Source: a virus | Direction: 5' to 3' (one strand) | DNA length: 64,000 nucleotides | Virus record (IMG/VR): IMGVR_UViG_3300042924_003217 | Coordinates: 1 to 64,000 of that record | Shown: one piece after another, positions 31,101 to 43,018 of the stretch | How the letters are laid out: each line of letters starts with the position of its first letter | Numbering within the stretch: the first letter of the stretch is position 1 | Notes under the pieces: model-generated | The model's database searches: none | What the model was told of the DNA's origin: nothing | What the model saw: only the letters and a program-made list of their open reading frames with translations | Position numbers and translations under genes: made by a program

Positions 31101-31568
31101 ACGTTCAGCAGCGGTTTCGTACTGACCAGCTTCCGCCAGAGCCTTTTCGCCAAGCCACGAAACGCCCTGTAGGGCCATGACGCCCAAATCGGAAATTGCC
31201 GCAGCAGCACCGGCTTGCTGTCCATACAGAGCTTGTAGCGGGTTTACGCCGCTTGCCGCTTTCTTGGCCGACTCCCATTGCGCACCAAAGAATTGCTTAC
31301 CGCCCTCAACCAAATTCTTGACCGTGTTCTCGTCAGGAATCAGATCGCCTTTGGCCCCGCCCTGAACCGTGTAGTAGGTCTTTACGGCATCACGATAAGC
31401 ATTGTAGGCGTTATCGTCATCGGGATTGGCACGCAGTGCGTTGCCTAGTTCCCGCGTGCCATCGGTAACGTACTTCGTGTAATCCTTGTAGTCGGCAACG
31501 TACTGCTCGTACTCTTGCCGCTCTTCAGGAGTAGCGTCTGCGGGCACGGTAGTACCTTTCGAGTCCAT
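28194..31568 (-). CDS. Large internal-virion-type protein (1124 aa)
   Basis: Ala/Gly/Lys/Glu-rich. The N-terminal 60 residues are charged helix. Around residues 190-330 come Ala/Gly-rich, weakly hydrophobic stretches (GFALPVGGIAKGAKTAGVAAEA..., GGTVGGVLGAGTVG) as in ejection proteins that cross membranes. Near residue 405-470 is a KTSC-like module (MRFGYDPETRTMQVVM..., RDRYVYQNVPPELAQRI). Long charged linkers and a small C-terminal domain follow. Size and position suggest a DNA-ejection or internal head protein, but no specific domain proves it. Confidence 0.65.
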   Translation of the reverse strand: MDSKGTTVPADATPEERQEYEQYVADYKDYTKYVTDGTRELGNALRANPDDDNAYNAYRDAVKTYYTVQGGAKGDLIPDENTVKNLVEGGKQFFGAQWESAKKAASGVNPLQALYGQQAGAAAAISDLGVMALQGVSWLGEKALAEAGQYETAAERAAGRLRDTARYEAGVQKYLRPESEQGQGVFDISRTATGFALPVGGIAKGAKTAGVAAEAAETAAKAGRFAAMSEKAGGFAGRVVGRAGGPLGKAVGEEIGSGLGRAVGTTIEPVVDVTAGTAKGALTGGTVGGVLGAGTVGAQEPVGTPLSRGVAPGVIMGGGAGAFLGGKAAIAERNAPRPADAFRDFDGGGAVRVDQNRWAMETGLGVGEQAQKFSGPTRETLHRDTLGSYQNMQANPRYGADDSVMRFGYDPETRTMQVVMSESTKGDYVPRDRYVYQNVPPELAQRIIDSPSIQAELNAIAGEGGYGVRMSRPVITDAQLNSLINDLNTGKLDFHPEWGFSKGSGTPPEFQFRVPEISKTEPTTASSGDIGSKEWNPAFFEFVGKKAGEAYKGVREAFGTMEEGERTPAASERVSDADIARFRRESRTRGTPVEEPQKALGAAPERRALAAAAPLPEPQPVLGTTEVRRPMLQEPTERVQRREDVEAAFAEEDARLAREEQIRQSPLGAEALRGTLKKRAQDAERRQRYKEEGRVPLASYRKKAGVEFPPSEEALRQANVEATPAPVTKEPDAPFEASATVPPGKTARDAKRMSQRMREIDAELMGTSGPKTRVKLLEERLELAAELGNEKAAEALSKWQQPNVEAEFYSDVRKLVNESGITNDPKYKNAGEVNLLRESGINFKSFKKGGKTLDELGETIAEKAVEYGLMLGDQATWDINSTTRFIADAFAAPRTAEPPVVGQPPIEGRAVKPKQSAPKKAKAESEEVTSVKDLRAQKKKAAIAEELAGKFAEPAPKGGKKVTLEQPAEKPAPAKTSTPPSKPTTKSYEDEIYRISQVVPPGPVSPKVVGMIADGVVKKGLLTADEVSGVRKISDLNKLLQDKIDAKKETGSKQYWSAESLNLESMKTSPSERSGAAPYTLIVDGKTKRYWSLPALDKVLKSISSEKPRIFKNADKGITINFDS

Positions 31569-33361
31569 TATTTATTGGCGTTAGGCTTATTTGCGCGTCG
31601 ATCTTTTAGCCATTCGTCGAATAGCATTAACCCACCACTAGAACTCATCGGTAATGATTCAGTTCTGGTTGGTGCGCTTTCAGTCTTGCGAGACATCGGT
31701 GCGCCGGGGTTCTGTCGCGCGAATTTCTCGTAAGGAACGTTGCTGAAATTGCGCGTAATGACCTGACGGACTTGATTCGGTGGAAGCCCACGGCTCAAGC
31801 CCTCGTTTGCCGCAAGGGCGGCGTCCTGCCAACGGCTCAGTCCCTTCGCCAAGTAATCGATCTTGGACGTAACCACGCTTGGGTCGTCCGAAGGCTCAGG
31901 CTTGGTCGCACGAATGAGGTCAACCACCGCGAAGTTGCGGAACTTGGTGTCTTCGGAGAGCTTGTTGACAAGTTCGTTAACCGAAGAAACGAAATCTTGC
32001 TTTGATGGATCGCCCATCAACTGAAGCAAGTCAGCGGGTACGTACTTCTGCCATGCTCCAGTACCGACGCCATCGCGTTCAATTTTTTCAGCAGCAACCT
32101 TAAGTCGAGAGAGAGCGTCAATCTTGGTTTGCAGCGTTTGCGCCGCAAGCGTGGCCTCTTGCTGATATTCCGTGAAGTCCTTGGCCACGTCGCCCTTTAA
32201 CTGAGCCTGTGGCGCTTTACTTGATTGCAGCCTGTCGAATTCCATTTCCGTCTTTGCCAGCGGCGAATCAACGGTAACCTCGCGGTTTTGCAGCCACGGC
32301 AATACGACCGTTTCCGGCTTTGCGGGTGCGGCAGCGGGCGCACCAGCACTCGGAGTGGGCAAGAACGGTGACGGTTGAATGCGCGTGTCAACTGGAGCCG
32401 CTGGAGCGGGTGCCGGTGCCGGAGCAGGAGCGGCAGCAGCAAGTGCGCTACCTGCCCTTCCCGGCATCAGCCTTGTATCAGGCGCAGCGATTGTTTCCCC
32501 GCCAAAGGTTGCCAACGGGCGCTGCGGAAAAGACTGAGGAGCAGCCTGAGGCGTCGGCTGCGCTCCCATCATTCCTTGACCCATCGGGTACTGAACTACT
32601 TCGTCTCTAAGGTCGGGGCTGTATGGGACAACCGTCTTTGTCAGAACCGATCTCGATCCGTTGGGATGAGTCTGAAAGCGTGTGCGCTCGGCAAATTGAT
32701 TTCCTGCCGCGTCTGTAAAGACGTTGGTTGTGGTCGTGTACTCGCCAGTAACGCCCCGCGACAGCATCTGACCGGCAATCGTGCCGCCAAGTTGCGTGAC
32801 GCCGCCACCGGTACCAACTACAATCGGAAGCTCAATACCGCCACCAAGTGGAACTTTTTCAATCGCAACGCCACCGCCCTGCAACCGTTTCTGTTGAATT
32901 GCGCGATCAGCCTCAGCACCGTAGAAGCCACTCAGTGCTTTGCTTTGCCCGACCGGAACAGCCAATCCACGTTCAGCTAAAGCAGCAATTTCTCCTGTTT
33001 CGGCACCCGCAAGTTGACCACCAGCGGCTGCGCGTGCGGTTGGCGCAACATACGGACGCTGAGCCCCAGATGCGATTGCAAGATTCTCCTTGGCAAGCTG
33101 ATCCGCGCGGTAACCGGCAACCAGCGCCTGTTCCTGCGGTGAGAGCAAGCGGCTCTGTTGGCGGGCCAACTGCTCCTGATAGTCCAAGGCTGCTTTCTGC
33201 GCGGCTACACGCTGGCCAAACAGTGCCGTGTCCTGCACGTTCTGCATGGCGTTGGAGTACGCCTTCTGCATCTGCCCAACATCGACCACACCGATATTGG
33301 TCGGGATGCTCAGGGGCTCGGGCAACTTACTAAGCTGAAAGCCTGATGTGGGGTTAGCCAT
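31568..33361 (-). CDS. Internal virion-type protein (597 aa)
   Basis: Helical N-terminus (QKAYSNAMQNVQDTALFGQRVAAQKAALDYQEQLARQQ), a central Pro/Ala linker (APAPAPAPAPAAP), then a helical C-terminal domain (VGTGAWQKYVPADLLQLMGDPSKQDF...). The coiled N-terminus and helical C-terminus with long linkers are in keeping with podovirus ejection proteins. It overlaps the 1124-aa gene by one base. Confidence 0.6.
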   Translation of the reverse strand: MANPTSGFQLSKLPEPLSIPTNIGVVDVGQMQKAYSNAMQNVQDTALFGQRVAAQKAALDYQEQLARQQSRLLSPQEQALVAGYRADQLAKENLAIASGAQRPYVAPTARAAAGGQLAGAETGEIAALAERGLAVPVGQSKALSGFYGAEADRAIQQKRLQGGGVAIEKVPLGGGIELPIVVGTGGGVTQLGGTIAGQMLSRGVTGEYTTTTNVFTDAAGNQFAERTRFQTHPNGSRSVLTKTVVPYSPDLRDEVVQYPMGQGMMGAQPTPQAAPQSFPQRPLATFGGETIAAPDTRLMPGRAGSALAAAAPAPAPAPAPAAPVDTRIQPSPFLPTPSAGAPAAAPAKPETVVLPWLQNREVTVDSPLAKTEMEFDRLQSSKAPQAQLKGDVAKDFTEYQQEATLAAQTLQTKIDALSRLKVAAEKIERDGVGTGAWQKYVPADLLQLMGDPSKQDFVSSVNELVNKLSEDTKFRNFAVVDLIRATKPEPSDDPSVVTSKIDYLAKGLSRWQDAALAANEGLSRGLPPNQVRQVITRNFSNVPYEKFARQNPGAPMSRKTESAPTRTESLPMSSSGGLMLFDEWLKDRRANKPNANK

Positions 33362-33379
33362 GGTGTAAAAGTTTTTACC

Positions 33380-34189
33380 TTAGAAACGAGGACCAAAATT
33401 AAACCCGCCGCTTGTCGGGGTTGTAATGTTGGACGAACCGAATCCGCCACCTAGAATGCTGGTGTTGGTTGGCGAGATGCGCGGCGCACCAGCACCAAAA
33501 GGATTGATCATGGTGCCGCCCTTGCCAGCAGAGTCCGCAAAAGTCGGCAAGTTGGTGGAACCGCCACCGGCGAAATACATGCCCCCGAGGGATCCAAGCT
33601 GGCCAATCATGCTCGACATAGCATTACCCTGCGACTGGATTAGGTTGGCCTGAGCGCCAGCCTTGCTGAGGTCGAACTGGTTCTGGGCCTGATTCTGTGA
33701 GATTGTAGCGGAAGCCAGAGCACCCGGATCAAGCCCCGAGACGGGAAGCTGGTTGGCGGCAAGGAATGCGTTGGCGCGTTCCTGTGCGCGGGCGCGAAGG
33801 TCAAGCGACGTGAGGCCAAGTTGACCAGCAGTGAGCGGGCCAGCGCCAAAGCCGCCAGCACCAGCCTGAGCCATGCTGGACCGCGTTACTTGATTGGCGA
33901 CATCAAGGGGAAGTTTGCCACCGCGAGCAAGGTCCTGAGCAATCTGGCTCTGAAGCTCAAAACGCGCAGCAGAAACCTGCGGCATGTACTTCTGCTCAAG
34001 AGCAATCGACTTCGCGAGGTTCTGCTCGGCGTTCTCACGCGCATCGGTCTGGAGCTTCGCCAGATCGATGGGGTTATACTGAAGTTTGTCGATCTGGGCT
34101 TGAGCCTTCTTGGCGGCATTGCGCTGCACAAGCGAGCTAGCAACAGTCGCGCCGCCCATGACCAAGGCTGCTGTGGTTCCAATAGCCAT
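33380..34189 (-). CDS. Small internal virion (gp14-like) protein
   Basis: 269 aa. N-terminal hydrophobic segment (TTAALVMGGATVASSLVQ), then a long Ala/Gln/Lys helix region (RNAAKKAQAQIDKLQ..., LQTDARENAEQNLAKSIALE) and a Gly/Ser-rich C-terminus. This pattern of hydrophobic N-terminus plus Gln/Ala helices is seen in T7 gp14-like pilot proteins. It is part of the ejection-protein cluster. Confidence 0.6.
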   Translation of the reverse strand: MAIGTTAALVMGGATVASSLVQRNAAKKAQAQIDKLQYNPIDLAKLQTDARENAEQNLAKSIALEQKYMPQVSAARFELQSQIAQDLARGGKLPLDVANQVTRSSMAQAGAGGFGAGPLTAGQLGLTSLDLRARAQERANAFLAANQLPVSGLDPGALASATISQNQAQNQFDLSKAGAQANLIQSQGNAMSSMIGQLGSLGGMYFAGGGSTNLPTFADSAGKGGTMINPFGAGAPRISPTNTSILGGGFGSSNITTPTSGGFNFGPRF

Positions 34190-34190
34190 A

Positions 34191-34652
34191 TTACGAAATC
34201 TCCTTGAAGTAGTGGGTTTCCATGGGGCGGTATCCTTTTCTAACGTAAAGTTTGTTTAGTGTCTTATTATTATCACCTAGCAGGTGAACGAGGCCAATTC
34301 TTTTGACGCCAATATGCTGCGCAACTTTCTCGTATGTGTTCAAAAGTTTGATGCCTTCGCCTTTTCTGTACTCAGGATCCACAAACCAAAACATCTCTTG
34401 CGAAACCAACTCTCCATCGTTGGGGTCGTTCGCAATCACAAATCCCATGACGCCAATCAACTTGGGTCCTCGCAGCGCACCAATGATCGCGCCCTTTGAG
34501 TTTGTGATGATGCTTGTCCAGTTGGCTTTGAATACCTCCGGTTTGAGTTTCCCGATCAAAAATCCCTCATCAAAGAACTTCTGCCCAACCCGGATGACTT
34601 CATCCAATTCCTGATACTGCATCAGCCGGATTGTCAGGGCGTCGTTTTCCAT
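34191..34652 (-). CDS. GNAT-type N-acetyltransferase
   Basis: 153 aa from ATG 34652, three bases after the upstream stop. EMFWFVDPEYRKGEGIKLLNTYEKVAQ has the strand-4 and acetyl-CoA loop pattern R-K-G-x-G typical of GNAT motif A, and NKLYVRKGYRPMETHYFKEI is the typical C-terminal GNAT ending (LY.k.GY). Small phage GNATs of this type often lie among tail genes; their target is unknown. Confidence 0.75.
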   Translation of the reverse strand: MENDALTIRLMQYQELDEVIRVGQKFFDEGFLIGKLKPEVFKANWTSIITNSKGAIIGALRGPKLIGVMGFVIANDPNDGELVSQEMFWFVDPEYRKGEGIKLLNTYEKVAQHIGVKRIGLVHLLGDNNKTLNKLYVRKGYRPMETHYFKEIS

Positions 34653-34654
34653 CG

Positions 34655-35362
34655 TTAGGACGGATAGCCGCAGAACACGAACCAACGGGGTCCGAATATC
34701 GCGCTACCGGTGAGCAGTGAGTTGAGTACTTGATCAGAAGTGGCCTGAACTTGCGAAACAACCGACTGGAGGTTGTTCGTGGAACCAAGCAGGGTCTCGG
34801 TGTTGTTGCGCAGCGTGGTGATTTGCGTCTGGTCGTAAGTGCTGCCGATGTTGATCGAACCAATCGCACCCACGTTGGGCTGAATGGGGTTGTTGGTGAT
34901 TGCGCTGAATGCCCCAGAGGACGGCAAGCCAACCAATGCTCCGAGGAAGGAGTAGTTCGGCAGTGACGAATTCACCCCAAAGAGCGTCTCAAGGTTGCTC
35001 TTCTGTAACTGGGTGATGTTGCTGAGGCTGTTGATGCTGCGACCGTTCAGCAGGATCCATCCGTTGGCGGGATCATCCACTTGGCTCAGCGCCACCTTGA
35101 GGTCGCCAACCGAGTTCTCCGTGATCGGCAAGTATGCGCCTGCGGTCGAACTCCAGTCTTCGAAGCGGCGCGTGGTCGTGTTGTAGAAGATGCCCTGATT
35201 GCTCTGCGGGGGCGTGGACCCCTGAATGAAGAAGCTGACGTTCTGCGAGATCGTGCCGCTGACGTATTCCGCAACAATGCTCAGCAAGTCATTGATATTA
35301 ACCGCCTGAATGCCAACAGGAACGGGGTTGGCGTTGAGGGTGATCGGAATCGAGGTCGGCAT
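34655..35362 (-). CDS. Tail structural protein (235 aa)
   Basis: Beta-rich with a segment like a tail-fibre collar (GIFYNTTTRRFEDWSSTAGAYLPI, then GWILLNGRSINSLSNI). A C-terminal helix (LLGSTNNLQSVVSQVQATSDQVLNSLL) may trimerise, and the end is IFGPRWFVFCGYPS. Located with the tail tube genes. Likely a fibre or tail-hub component; no family assigned. Confidence 0.6.
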   Translation of the reverse strand: MPTSIPITLNANPVPVGIQAVNINDLLSIVAEYVSGTISQNVSFFIQGSTPPQSNQGIFYNTTTRRFEDWSSTAGAYLPITENSVGDLKVALSQVDDPANGWILLNGRSINSLSNITQLQKSNLETLFGVNSSLPNYSFLGALVGLPSSGAFSAITNNPIQPNVGAIGSINIGSTYDQTQITTLRNNTETLLGSTNNLQSVVSQVQATSDQVLNSLLTGSAIFGPRWFVFCGYPS

Positions 35363-35397
35363 AACGTTACTTTATCACTGTCAGTTGGTTGAGGCAA

Positions 35398-37434
35398 TCA
35401 AGACGGGTACTGCGGCACATAGCCAGTTTCGATGTACTGATTTACAACAGGAACCAGTACTTCCATGCTGTCGCGTTTGACCAACGTGTACGCCTGACTG
35501 GTGCCGGGGTAGTACTTGGGGCAGGAAGACTCCGGGAGGACTCTTTGTCCTGTTTCCGGCGGCACCACAGCGCCTTCCGTGTTGTCCGGGTTGTAGTCTA
35601 CTGCCAGACGATACGCTTTAAGCGCACCAATGCCCTCAAACTGAAGCAGTAAGCTGAACGCACGGTCGATGTCGTCTTGGTTAGGAGACTCAACCATAGC
35701 AGAAGTACATAACTCTTTAGCTCTGTTGTCTTTAGAGAGAATGTCGCGCGTCTGCTTTGAGAAGTTTTCATTGATGGTGGTGTTGGTTAACGGGTAGTAG
35801 TTTGGGTTGTTCAGCAGGACGGATCCCGGCGTGGCATAGACCGACGTGTCCAGCAACTGATGGTACTTGCCGCGCAGGCCCTTCCAGTAGCCTTTCATTT
35901 CCAACGTACCGTAAACCTGTGTCAACAGCAGGCGGAAGTACCGGAAAACCGCCTGCGAGAAGGGGCTATCCGTCATGGCATGCGCCCGCGTCTCGATTGT
36001 CCACTTGATCGATCCGTTGTTGTCCGCGCGATTGCCGTTAAACCCCTCCCAAATGCGAATTACGCCATCGTAATCCATGGACATACAGAAGGTACGCACC
36101 CGCCCGCCAATGTTCGCTGTAGCCCATTCTATGGGCCGAATACCGGTCCATACGCCCTGCCATTGACTGTTCACCAAGGACGCTGCCGTAGAGACTTTGA
36201 TGTCAATGGGCATGACAATGCGGTCCATCACCTGCGTGTGACCGTTGTAGATGCGCCCGCCATGAGTCGCCTTGTACTGCGGGTCCTCAGGCTTGACCGC
36301 AACCGGAACCGACCACCAAACGTAGCTATCGAAGGAGCCCGCACAAATGGCCGACTTGTCGTATGCCATCTGCAATTTGGAGTACGCCATTTCACTGTCC
36401 GATGGCACCAAGGACTGCGTGGACGTGATGGTGCCAAGACTGTCAAAAGATACGATGCCGTTCTCTGTGTACCAGTACAGCAGGCCCATGTGCGTGATCA
36501 TGGACTTGTGGGACACGCAGGACACGCCAGCAAAGACCTTGCGAACGAAGTCTTCCGTAATCACCCAGTAGCCGCGATTCTGGACGCCAGAGTGAATGGT
36601 AAAGATGCCGTTCTTGGTTCCGACAAACAGCAGGTTCTGCTGCACGCCCGAGGTTCCGCGATCAATCAGGCCAGTGACTTCGTCCGGAAACGTGAACGAC
36701 GGAATGTTGACCAGTACGGTCTCTTCCGTGAAGTGCAGCGGGTCTCCAAGGTCAGAGGCAAAGACTTGGTTGCCGTTGGCCACCCAAAGACGATTGGCTG
36801 ACCACGCCATCCAACGGCCCATGCGGGTCTGGTTGTAGCCGTCAACGTAGATGGTGCTGCCGAAGTCATCGGTCGTCCATTTCTTGATGGGATTCAGGTG
36901 ACCACCGGAGTCGCCATCCCAGAAGGCTGCGCGACTGACTCCGTCCTGCATCATCAGCAGGTTGGCTGGCGTCACCACCACGTATGCGCCGTTCTGAAGG
37001 CTAGCAGTCTGGACGACCTGCGTTGCGCAAATCTGCGTTACGTTCGCATCAAAGCTGATGGACGTGATAAGACGCGGCTTGTCGATGGTGCGGTCTGCAT
37101 TGATGCGGCAGTAAAACACCGCACCGGACACCGCGAAGACAAACTGAGGATCGCCACCAGTCGGCTGAAAAACCGTGAAGAACTGGGGGTGCACAGTCGG
37201 CTGACCGTTAGCCAACCACCAGTTGTAGAACTCACCGCTGCTGCTGTTGAAAGCGAGCGCCACGATGCTATCAAATCCCGGTCGCGTCTGCCAGATGCCG
37301 CCCTTGTTGACGGCATTCTCTGCCCAGCGCACCTCGTCGTCACCGACAAACTGAGGGTCAACGTAGCTGTTGACGCCCCCAGTAAGTCCAATGACATCTT
37401 TGAACGTTCTGGTCGGTGGGACTGTTAGCGCCAT
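35398..37434 (-). CDS. Tail nozzle/tubular tail protein (gp12-like)
   Basis: 678 aa. Opens TFKDVIGLTGGVNSYVDPQFVGDDEVRWAENAVNKGGIWQTRPGF, the common N-terminus of podovirus tail nozzle proteins, then a long beta-propeller-like region (FVGTKNGIFTIHSGVQNRGYWVI). Follows the tail-adaptor gene in the expected order. It should form the distal part of a short tail tube. Confidence 0.75.
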   Translation of the reverse strand: MALTVPPTRTFKDVIGLTGGVNSYVDPQFVGDDEVRWAENAVNKGGIWQTRPGFDSIVALAFNSSSGEFYNWWLANGQPTVHPQFFTVFQPTGGDPQFVFAVSGAVFYCRINADRTIDKPRLITSISFDANVTQICATQVVQTASLQNGAYVVVTPANLLMMQDGVSRAAFWDGDSGGHLNPIKKWTTDDFGSTIYVDGYNQTRMGRWMAWSANRLWVANGNQVFASDLGDPLHFTEETVLVNIPSFTFPDEVTGLIDRGTSGVQQNLLFVGTKNGIFTIHSGVQNRGYWVITEDFVRKVFAGVSCVSHKSMITHMGLLYWYTENGIVSFDSLGTITSTQSLVPSDSEMAYSKLQMAYDKSAICAGSFDSYVWWSVPVAVKPEDPQYKATHGGRIYNGHTQVMDRIVMPIDIKVSTAASLVNSQWQGVWTGIRPIEWATANIGGRVRTFCMSMDYDGVIRIWEGFNGNRADNNGSIKWTIETRAHAMTDSPFSQAVFRYFRLLLTQVYGTLEMKGYWKGLRGKYHQLLDTSVYATPGSVLLNNPNYYPLTNTTINENFSKQTRDILSKDNRAKELCTSAMVESPNQDDIDRAFSLLLQFEGIGALKAYRLAVDYNPDNTEGAVVPPETGQRVLPESSCPKYYPGTSQAYTLVKRDSMEVLVPVVNQYIETGYVPQYPS

Positions 37435-37437
37435 GGA

Positions 37438-38439
37438 TTACCGGTAGTCAGTGCAGCCGAGACCAAAGCTGGGCTCGACTTGCAGCTTGAAGGTGGCGGG
37501 ACCGTCCTCAATGAGCGTGCGCTCAAGGAGAATGGCCACAGCCTTGTTTTCGTAAGCTTGTGCGATGTCGATATTGTTGGTCTCGAAAAGGCGGATGCTC
37601 TTAAGGAGCAGCAGCATTGCCTGCTTGGACGGGAAGGGCACGATGTCCGTGTCGTTCACCATCTTCAGTTCGCTGCGGCGATATTTCACGCGCACCCACT
37701 TGCAGGCAGCGTTGACGCGGATGCGGCGGTATTGCGGATCCGTTTCGGACGGCGCATACCAGCCAAGCGTGCGACCCTGAGCCTGCTGCTGGCCGGGGAA
37801 TGCGATCAGCTTCACGTAGCCCTGCGTTACCGGCTTCACCACGCGAGTGATCCGCTTCAACTGAGTCGCGTTGGCGTCAGTTGCCGCGTAGCCGTTGAGG
37901 AGTGGGATCTGGATCGTGACGAAACGATCATTGTAGCCGGGGTCCATCGTGTCACCGTACACCGTGATGGACTTGTCACCCAAGCCATCGGCAGGGTTCT
38001 CTACAAACGCCGCGAGGTACGACCAGTTGTTGAGGTCCTGAAATACAGGTGAGGTTCCCCGATCATCCCAGATGTAGCCAGTATCCGGGCCAATTCCGCC
38101 ACCCCAAGGCTGTCCCGGCATCCTCTCCGTGCCCGGACCATTGATGTGGTACTCAAACCACGAATTGCGGAACTGCGCCGGAAAGCCACCAACGTTGGTC
38201 GCAAGGATGACGCCAACCTCGCTAGGAAGCGTAACCACGCCACAGGCATCCGAGCAGATGTCCATGGTCCCGATGTACGGGTTCCATTGCGCCTTCCACG
38301 TCGCCAACTCGATTGCGCGTTGGATGTAGTCGATGATCGAGCTACGGTCCTCGATGCCAAGGATGTCCCGGCTCTTGGAGGCTTCGATAATCTCTCCAAG
38401 GGTCGGGTATCCCAAAATGGGTTGGCCATGGGTTAGCAT
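37438..38439 (-). CDS. Tail adaptor/head-tail connector (gp11-like)
   Basis: 333 aa. The N-terminal helical part (LGEIIEASKSRDILGIEDRSSIIDYIQRAIELATWK) is followed by a beta domain and a C-terminal helical bundle (LLLLKSIRLFETNNIDIAQAYENKAVAILLER). This matches podovirus tail tubular protein A/adaptors, which bind below the portal. It immediately precedes the nozzle gene. Confidence 0.7.
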   Translation of the reverse strand: MLTHGQPILGYPTLGEIIEASKSRDILGIEDRSSIIDYIQRAIELATWKAQWNPYIGTMDICSDACGVVTLPSEVGVILATNVGGFPAQFRNSWFEYHINGPGTERMPGQPWGGGIGPDTGYIWDDRGTSPVFQDLNNWSYLAAFVENPADGLGDKSITVYGDTMDPGYNDRFVTIQIPLLNGYAATDANATQLKRITRVVKPVTQGYVKLIAFPGQQQAQGRTLGWYAPSETDPQYRRIRVNAACKWVRVKYRRSELKMVNDTDIVPFPSKQAMLLLLKSIRLFETNNIDIAQAYENKAVAILLERTLIEDGPATFKLQVEPSFGLGCTDYR

Positions 38440-38442
38440 AGG

Positions 38443-38823
38443 TTATTCTTCGTCTTCGTCTTCCTCTGTGTCGTCACCGACAACCTTCTTCGACTTCTTG
38501 TACATCTTGTCGATCATGTCGTCCGTGTCCGTGTCTTCCTCTTCCTCTTCAAGACAGATAGTGCGGATCTCAATTTCAACGGACGCAGTGGTTTCGCCCT
38601 TGTCGTTTTCATTGACCGACAGGTTGCGGCGCTTGAAATCGACAAGCATGCATCCCTCAGCCGGGATGTTTTGCAGCCCATCCACGTTAGCAATGTAGAG
38701 CGTAGGATAGACAGTGCGCTTCTTGCCCTTCTTGACGCCTTTCGGAGTGATTTCAATATCATCGGCTTTTTCGCCAAGTTCAATGTGGATGGGGAAAGCC
38801 CGTTCGCGTTGCTCTTCGGTCAT
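38443..38823 (-). CDS. Virion-region protein with acidic tail (126 aa)
   Basis: A beta-rich body (FPIHIELGEKADDIEITPKGVKKGKKRTVYPTLYIANVDGL...) ends in a very acidic tail (EEEEEDTDTDDMIDKMYKKSKKVVGDDTEEDEDEE). Between the adaptor and collagen-like fibre genes. It might be a head decoration or tail accessory; unassigned. Confidence 0.6.
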   Translation of the reverse strand: MTEEQRERAFPIHIELGEKADDIEITPKGVKKGKKRTVYPTLYIANVDGLQNIPAEGCMLVDFKRRNLSVNENDKGETTASVEIEIRTICLEEEEEDTDTDDMIDKMYKKSKKVVGDDTEEDEDEE

Positions 38824-38850
38824 GGTAGTGGTGGTTAAGTGATTGGCGCG

Positions 38851-39549
38851 TTACATGTTGATCACGTAGCTCGGCACATTGAAGACCGTGAGCTGCGCAC
38901 CAAGCAGGAAAGGACCGTCATCGGTCGTCTCGACGTAGATGTTCTGGCCCTGTGCAACCGTGGCGATGAACTGGTGGCTGTAGCTCTCGACCTCACCGTA
39001 GTTGAAACCGGATCCGCCATTCTTGATGCGTGCCCAGTTCCACTTCGCCATGTAACCCGTACTGGCGTTGGCCTCGATTTGACTGATCCACAGCCAGCCA
39101 TTGCGCTGGTTCTGACCAGACGGATTGCCGTTCCAGCCGATTTGAGTCTCAAGGTGGAAGAGGTACTGACCGCTCGCGAAAGGCACATTGCCAAGGTTGA
39201 TGGTAGCGCGAGCGTTGTTGTACGCCGAAAGTTCCGAAGAGTATGGATAGATCGGCTCCCAGATCTTGCCCGTGAAAATGGCCACAGGAGCACTTGATCC
39301 GGCGGGACCGGTCATACCAGTTGCTCCAGTGTCGCCCTTGAGGCCAATCGGACCCTGCGGACCCGTGGGACCAATCGGGCCAGTGGGGCCGGATGGACCG
39401 CGAATGCCGGTCTGGCCTGTGGCACCAGTTGGGCCGGTTGGCCCCTGCGGTCCCGCAACAACTGTTGCTACAGGAACCGGAGGCTGGCACATCGAGTCAA
39501 ACGGCTGCAAGCAGCCCGTAGCTCCGTAGTAATTTTGGTTGCAGGACAT
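38851..39549 (-). CDS. Short collagen-like fibre with C-terminal beta domain
   Basis: 232 aa. MSCNQNYY...C start, Gly-X-Y repeats at about 34-86 ([26 protein letters not shown]), then a C-terminal beta domain rich in Trp and Asn ([37 protein letters not shown]) of C1q-like appearance. The Cys-rich start is shared in style with the other collagen-like genes. Virion fibre or receptor-binding protein. Confidence 0.8.
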   Translation of the reverse strand: MSCNQNYYGATGCLQPFDSMCQPPVPVATVVAGPQGPTGPTGATGQTGIRGPSGPTGPIGPTGPQGPIGLKGDTGATGMTGPAGSSAPVAIFTGKIWEPIYPYSSELSAYNNARATINLGNVPFASGQYLFHLETQIGWNGNPSGQNQRNGWLWISQIEANASTGYMAKWNWARIKNGGSGFNYGEVESYSHQFIATVAQGQNIYVETTDDGPFLLGAQLTVFNVPSYVINM

Positions 39550-39585
39550 AGGATCAGTTTAGCAGTTGAAGGTGAGGTGGAGCAA

Positions 39586-42039
<2,454 letters not shown>

Positions 42040-42088
42040 TTGTTTACCGGATGACTGTAGCTACTGCCAATTGCTGATGGCTAGCCAA

Positions 42089-42976
42089 TTACGGCTCCTG
42101 AATCCAATAGGCCACGATGTTGCTTTCCGTCGTGCCGTAGGAGTAAATCGTCAGGATTGCGGTCTTAAATGCGCCCATGCTGCCCGGAGCGCCAAAGCCG
42201 AGCCAAACCCAAGGCCCCGGCCAGCTAAGCGCACGGTTGCTGGCATCGCACACCACGCGCAGGTACAAAACCTGACCAGCCGTGATGTTGGTCATCTCGA
42301 TGTAGGCGTCGTCCGAGATGTTCAAAGTTTGCATGGAACCAGCGGACATGTCCACGCTGCTGATCGGGAAGCCCCAAGTAGCGCCGGTAGGTGTGCTGAT
42401 AAACCGCTTTGAGCCAACGGAATTGGCTGCGCGGAAATCCGGTTGGATGCTGATCGTGTTAACGCCAAGAATGTTGAGGGCAGTAACGCCGTTTGCTGTG
42501 CCTACAATGGTCGTTCCCGGTCCAGTGGCACCCGTAGCACCCTGTGCGCCTGTCGGCCCCGTAGGGCCGCCCGCAGGGCCAGTTGGACCCTGAACGCCAG
42601 TCGGGCCTTGAATGCCGGTGGCGCCAATAGGGCCTTGATCGCCTGTGGGACCTGTAGGACCTACAATGCCAGTAGCCCCTGTGGGGCCGTGTGGTCCGCT
42701 TGCGCCGACGGATCCTGTTGCGCCGGGAGCCCCCTGAATGCCTTGAATGCCGCTCGCGCCTGTTGCGCCAACTCCGGTAGCCCCGGCAGGGCCGGTCGGG
42801 CCAGTCGGACCAACAATGCCTGTCGCTCCCGTAGGGCCAGTCTGTCCAGTAGGCCCACCACCCGGACCCGTGGGGCCAACCGGTCCCGTCGCCCCGGTCA
42901 TGCCCTCAACCCCCTTGAAAAGGTACGCAACGGTCGGGGGGATCATGCAACTGTTAGTGCTCGACATGCATGCCAT
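42089..42976 (-). CDS. Collagen-like fibre (295 aa)
   Basis: Starts at ATG 42976 ([10 protein letters not shown]) or 42967. Gly-X-Y repeats run from about 25 to 155 ([35 protein letters not shown]), followed by a 140-residue beta domain ([31 protein letters not shown], then [18 protein letters not shown]). Fourth collagen-like virion protein of the genome. Confidence 0.8.
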   Translation of the reverse strand: MACMSSTNSCMIPPTVAYLFKGVEGMTGATGPVGPTGPGGGPTGQTGPTGATGIVGPTGPTGPAGATGVGATGASGIQGIQGAPGATGSVGASGPHGPTGATGIVGPTGPTGDQGPIGATGIQGPTGVQGPTGPAGGPTGPTGAQGATGATGPGTTIVGTANGVTALNILGVNTISIQPDFRAANSVGSKRFISTPTGATWGFPISSVDMSAGSMQTLNISDDAYIEMTNITAGQVLYLRVVCDASNRALSWPGPWVWLGFGAPGSMGAFKTAILTIYSYGTTESNIVAYWIQEP

Positions 42977-43018
42977 GATAGACTTTACCGAAGGCTGACG
43001 CAACTCTATTACTTACAG

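Noticed and set aside
35860-36801. 313-codon plus-strand open frame inside the tail nozzle gene
   Set aside because: Antisense shadow; His/Arg/Val-rich and lacking recognisable structure, while the minus strand encodes the tail protein in register with its neighbours.
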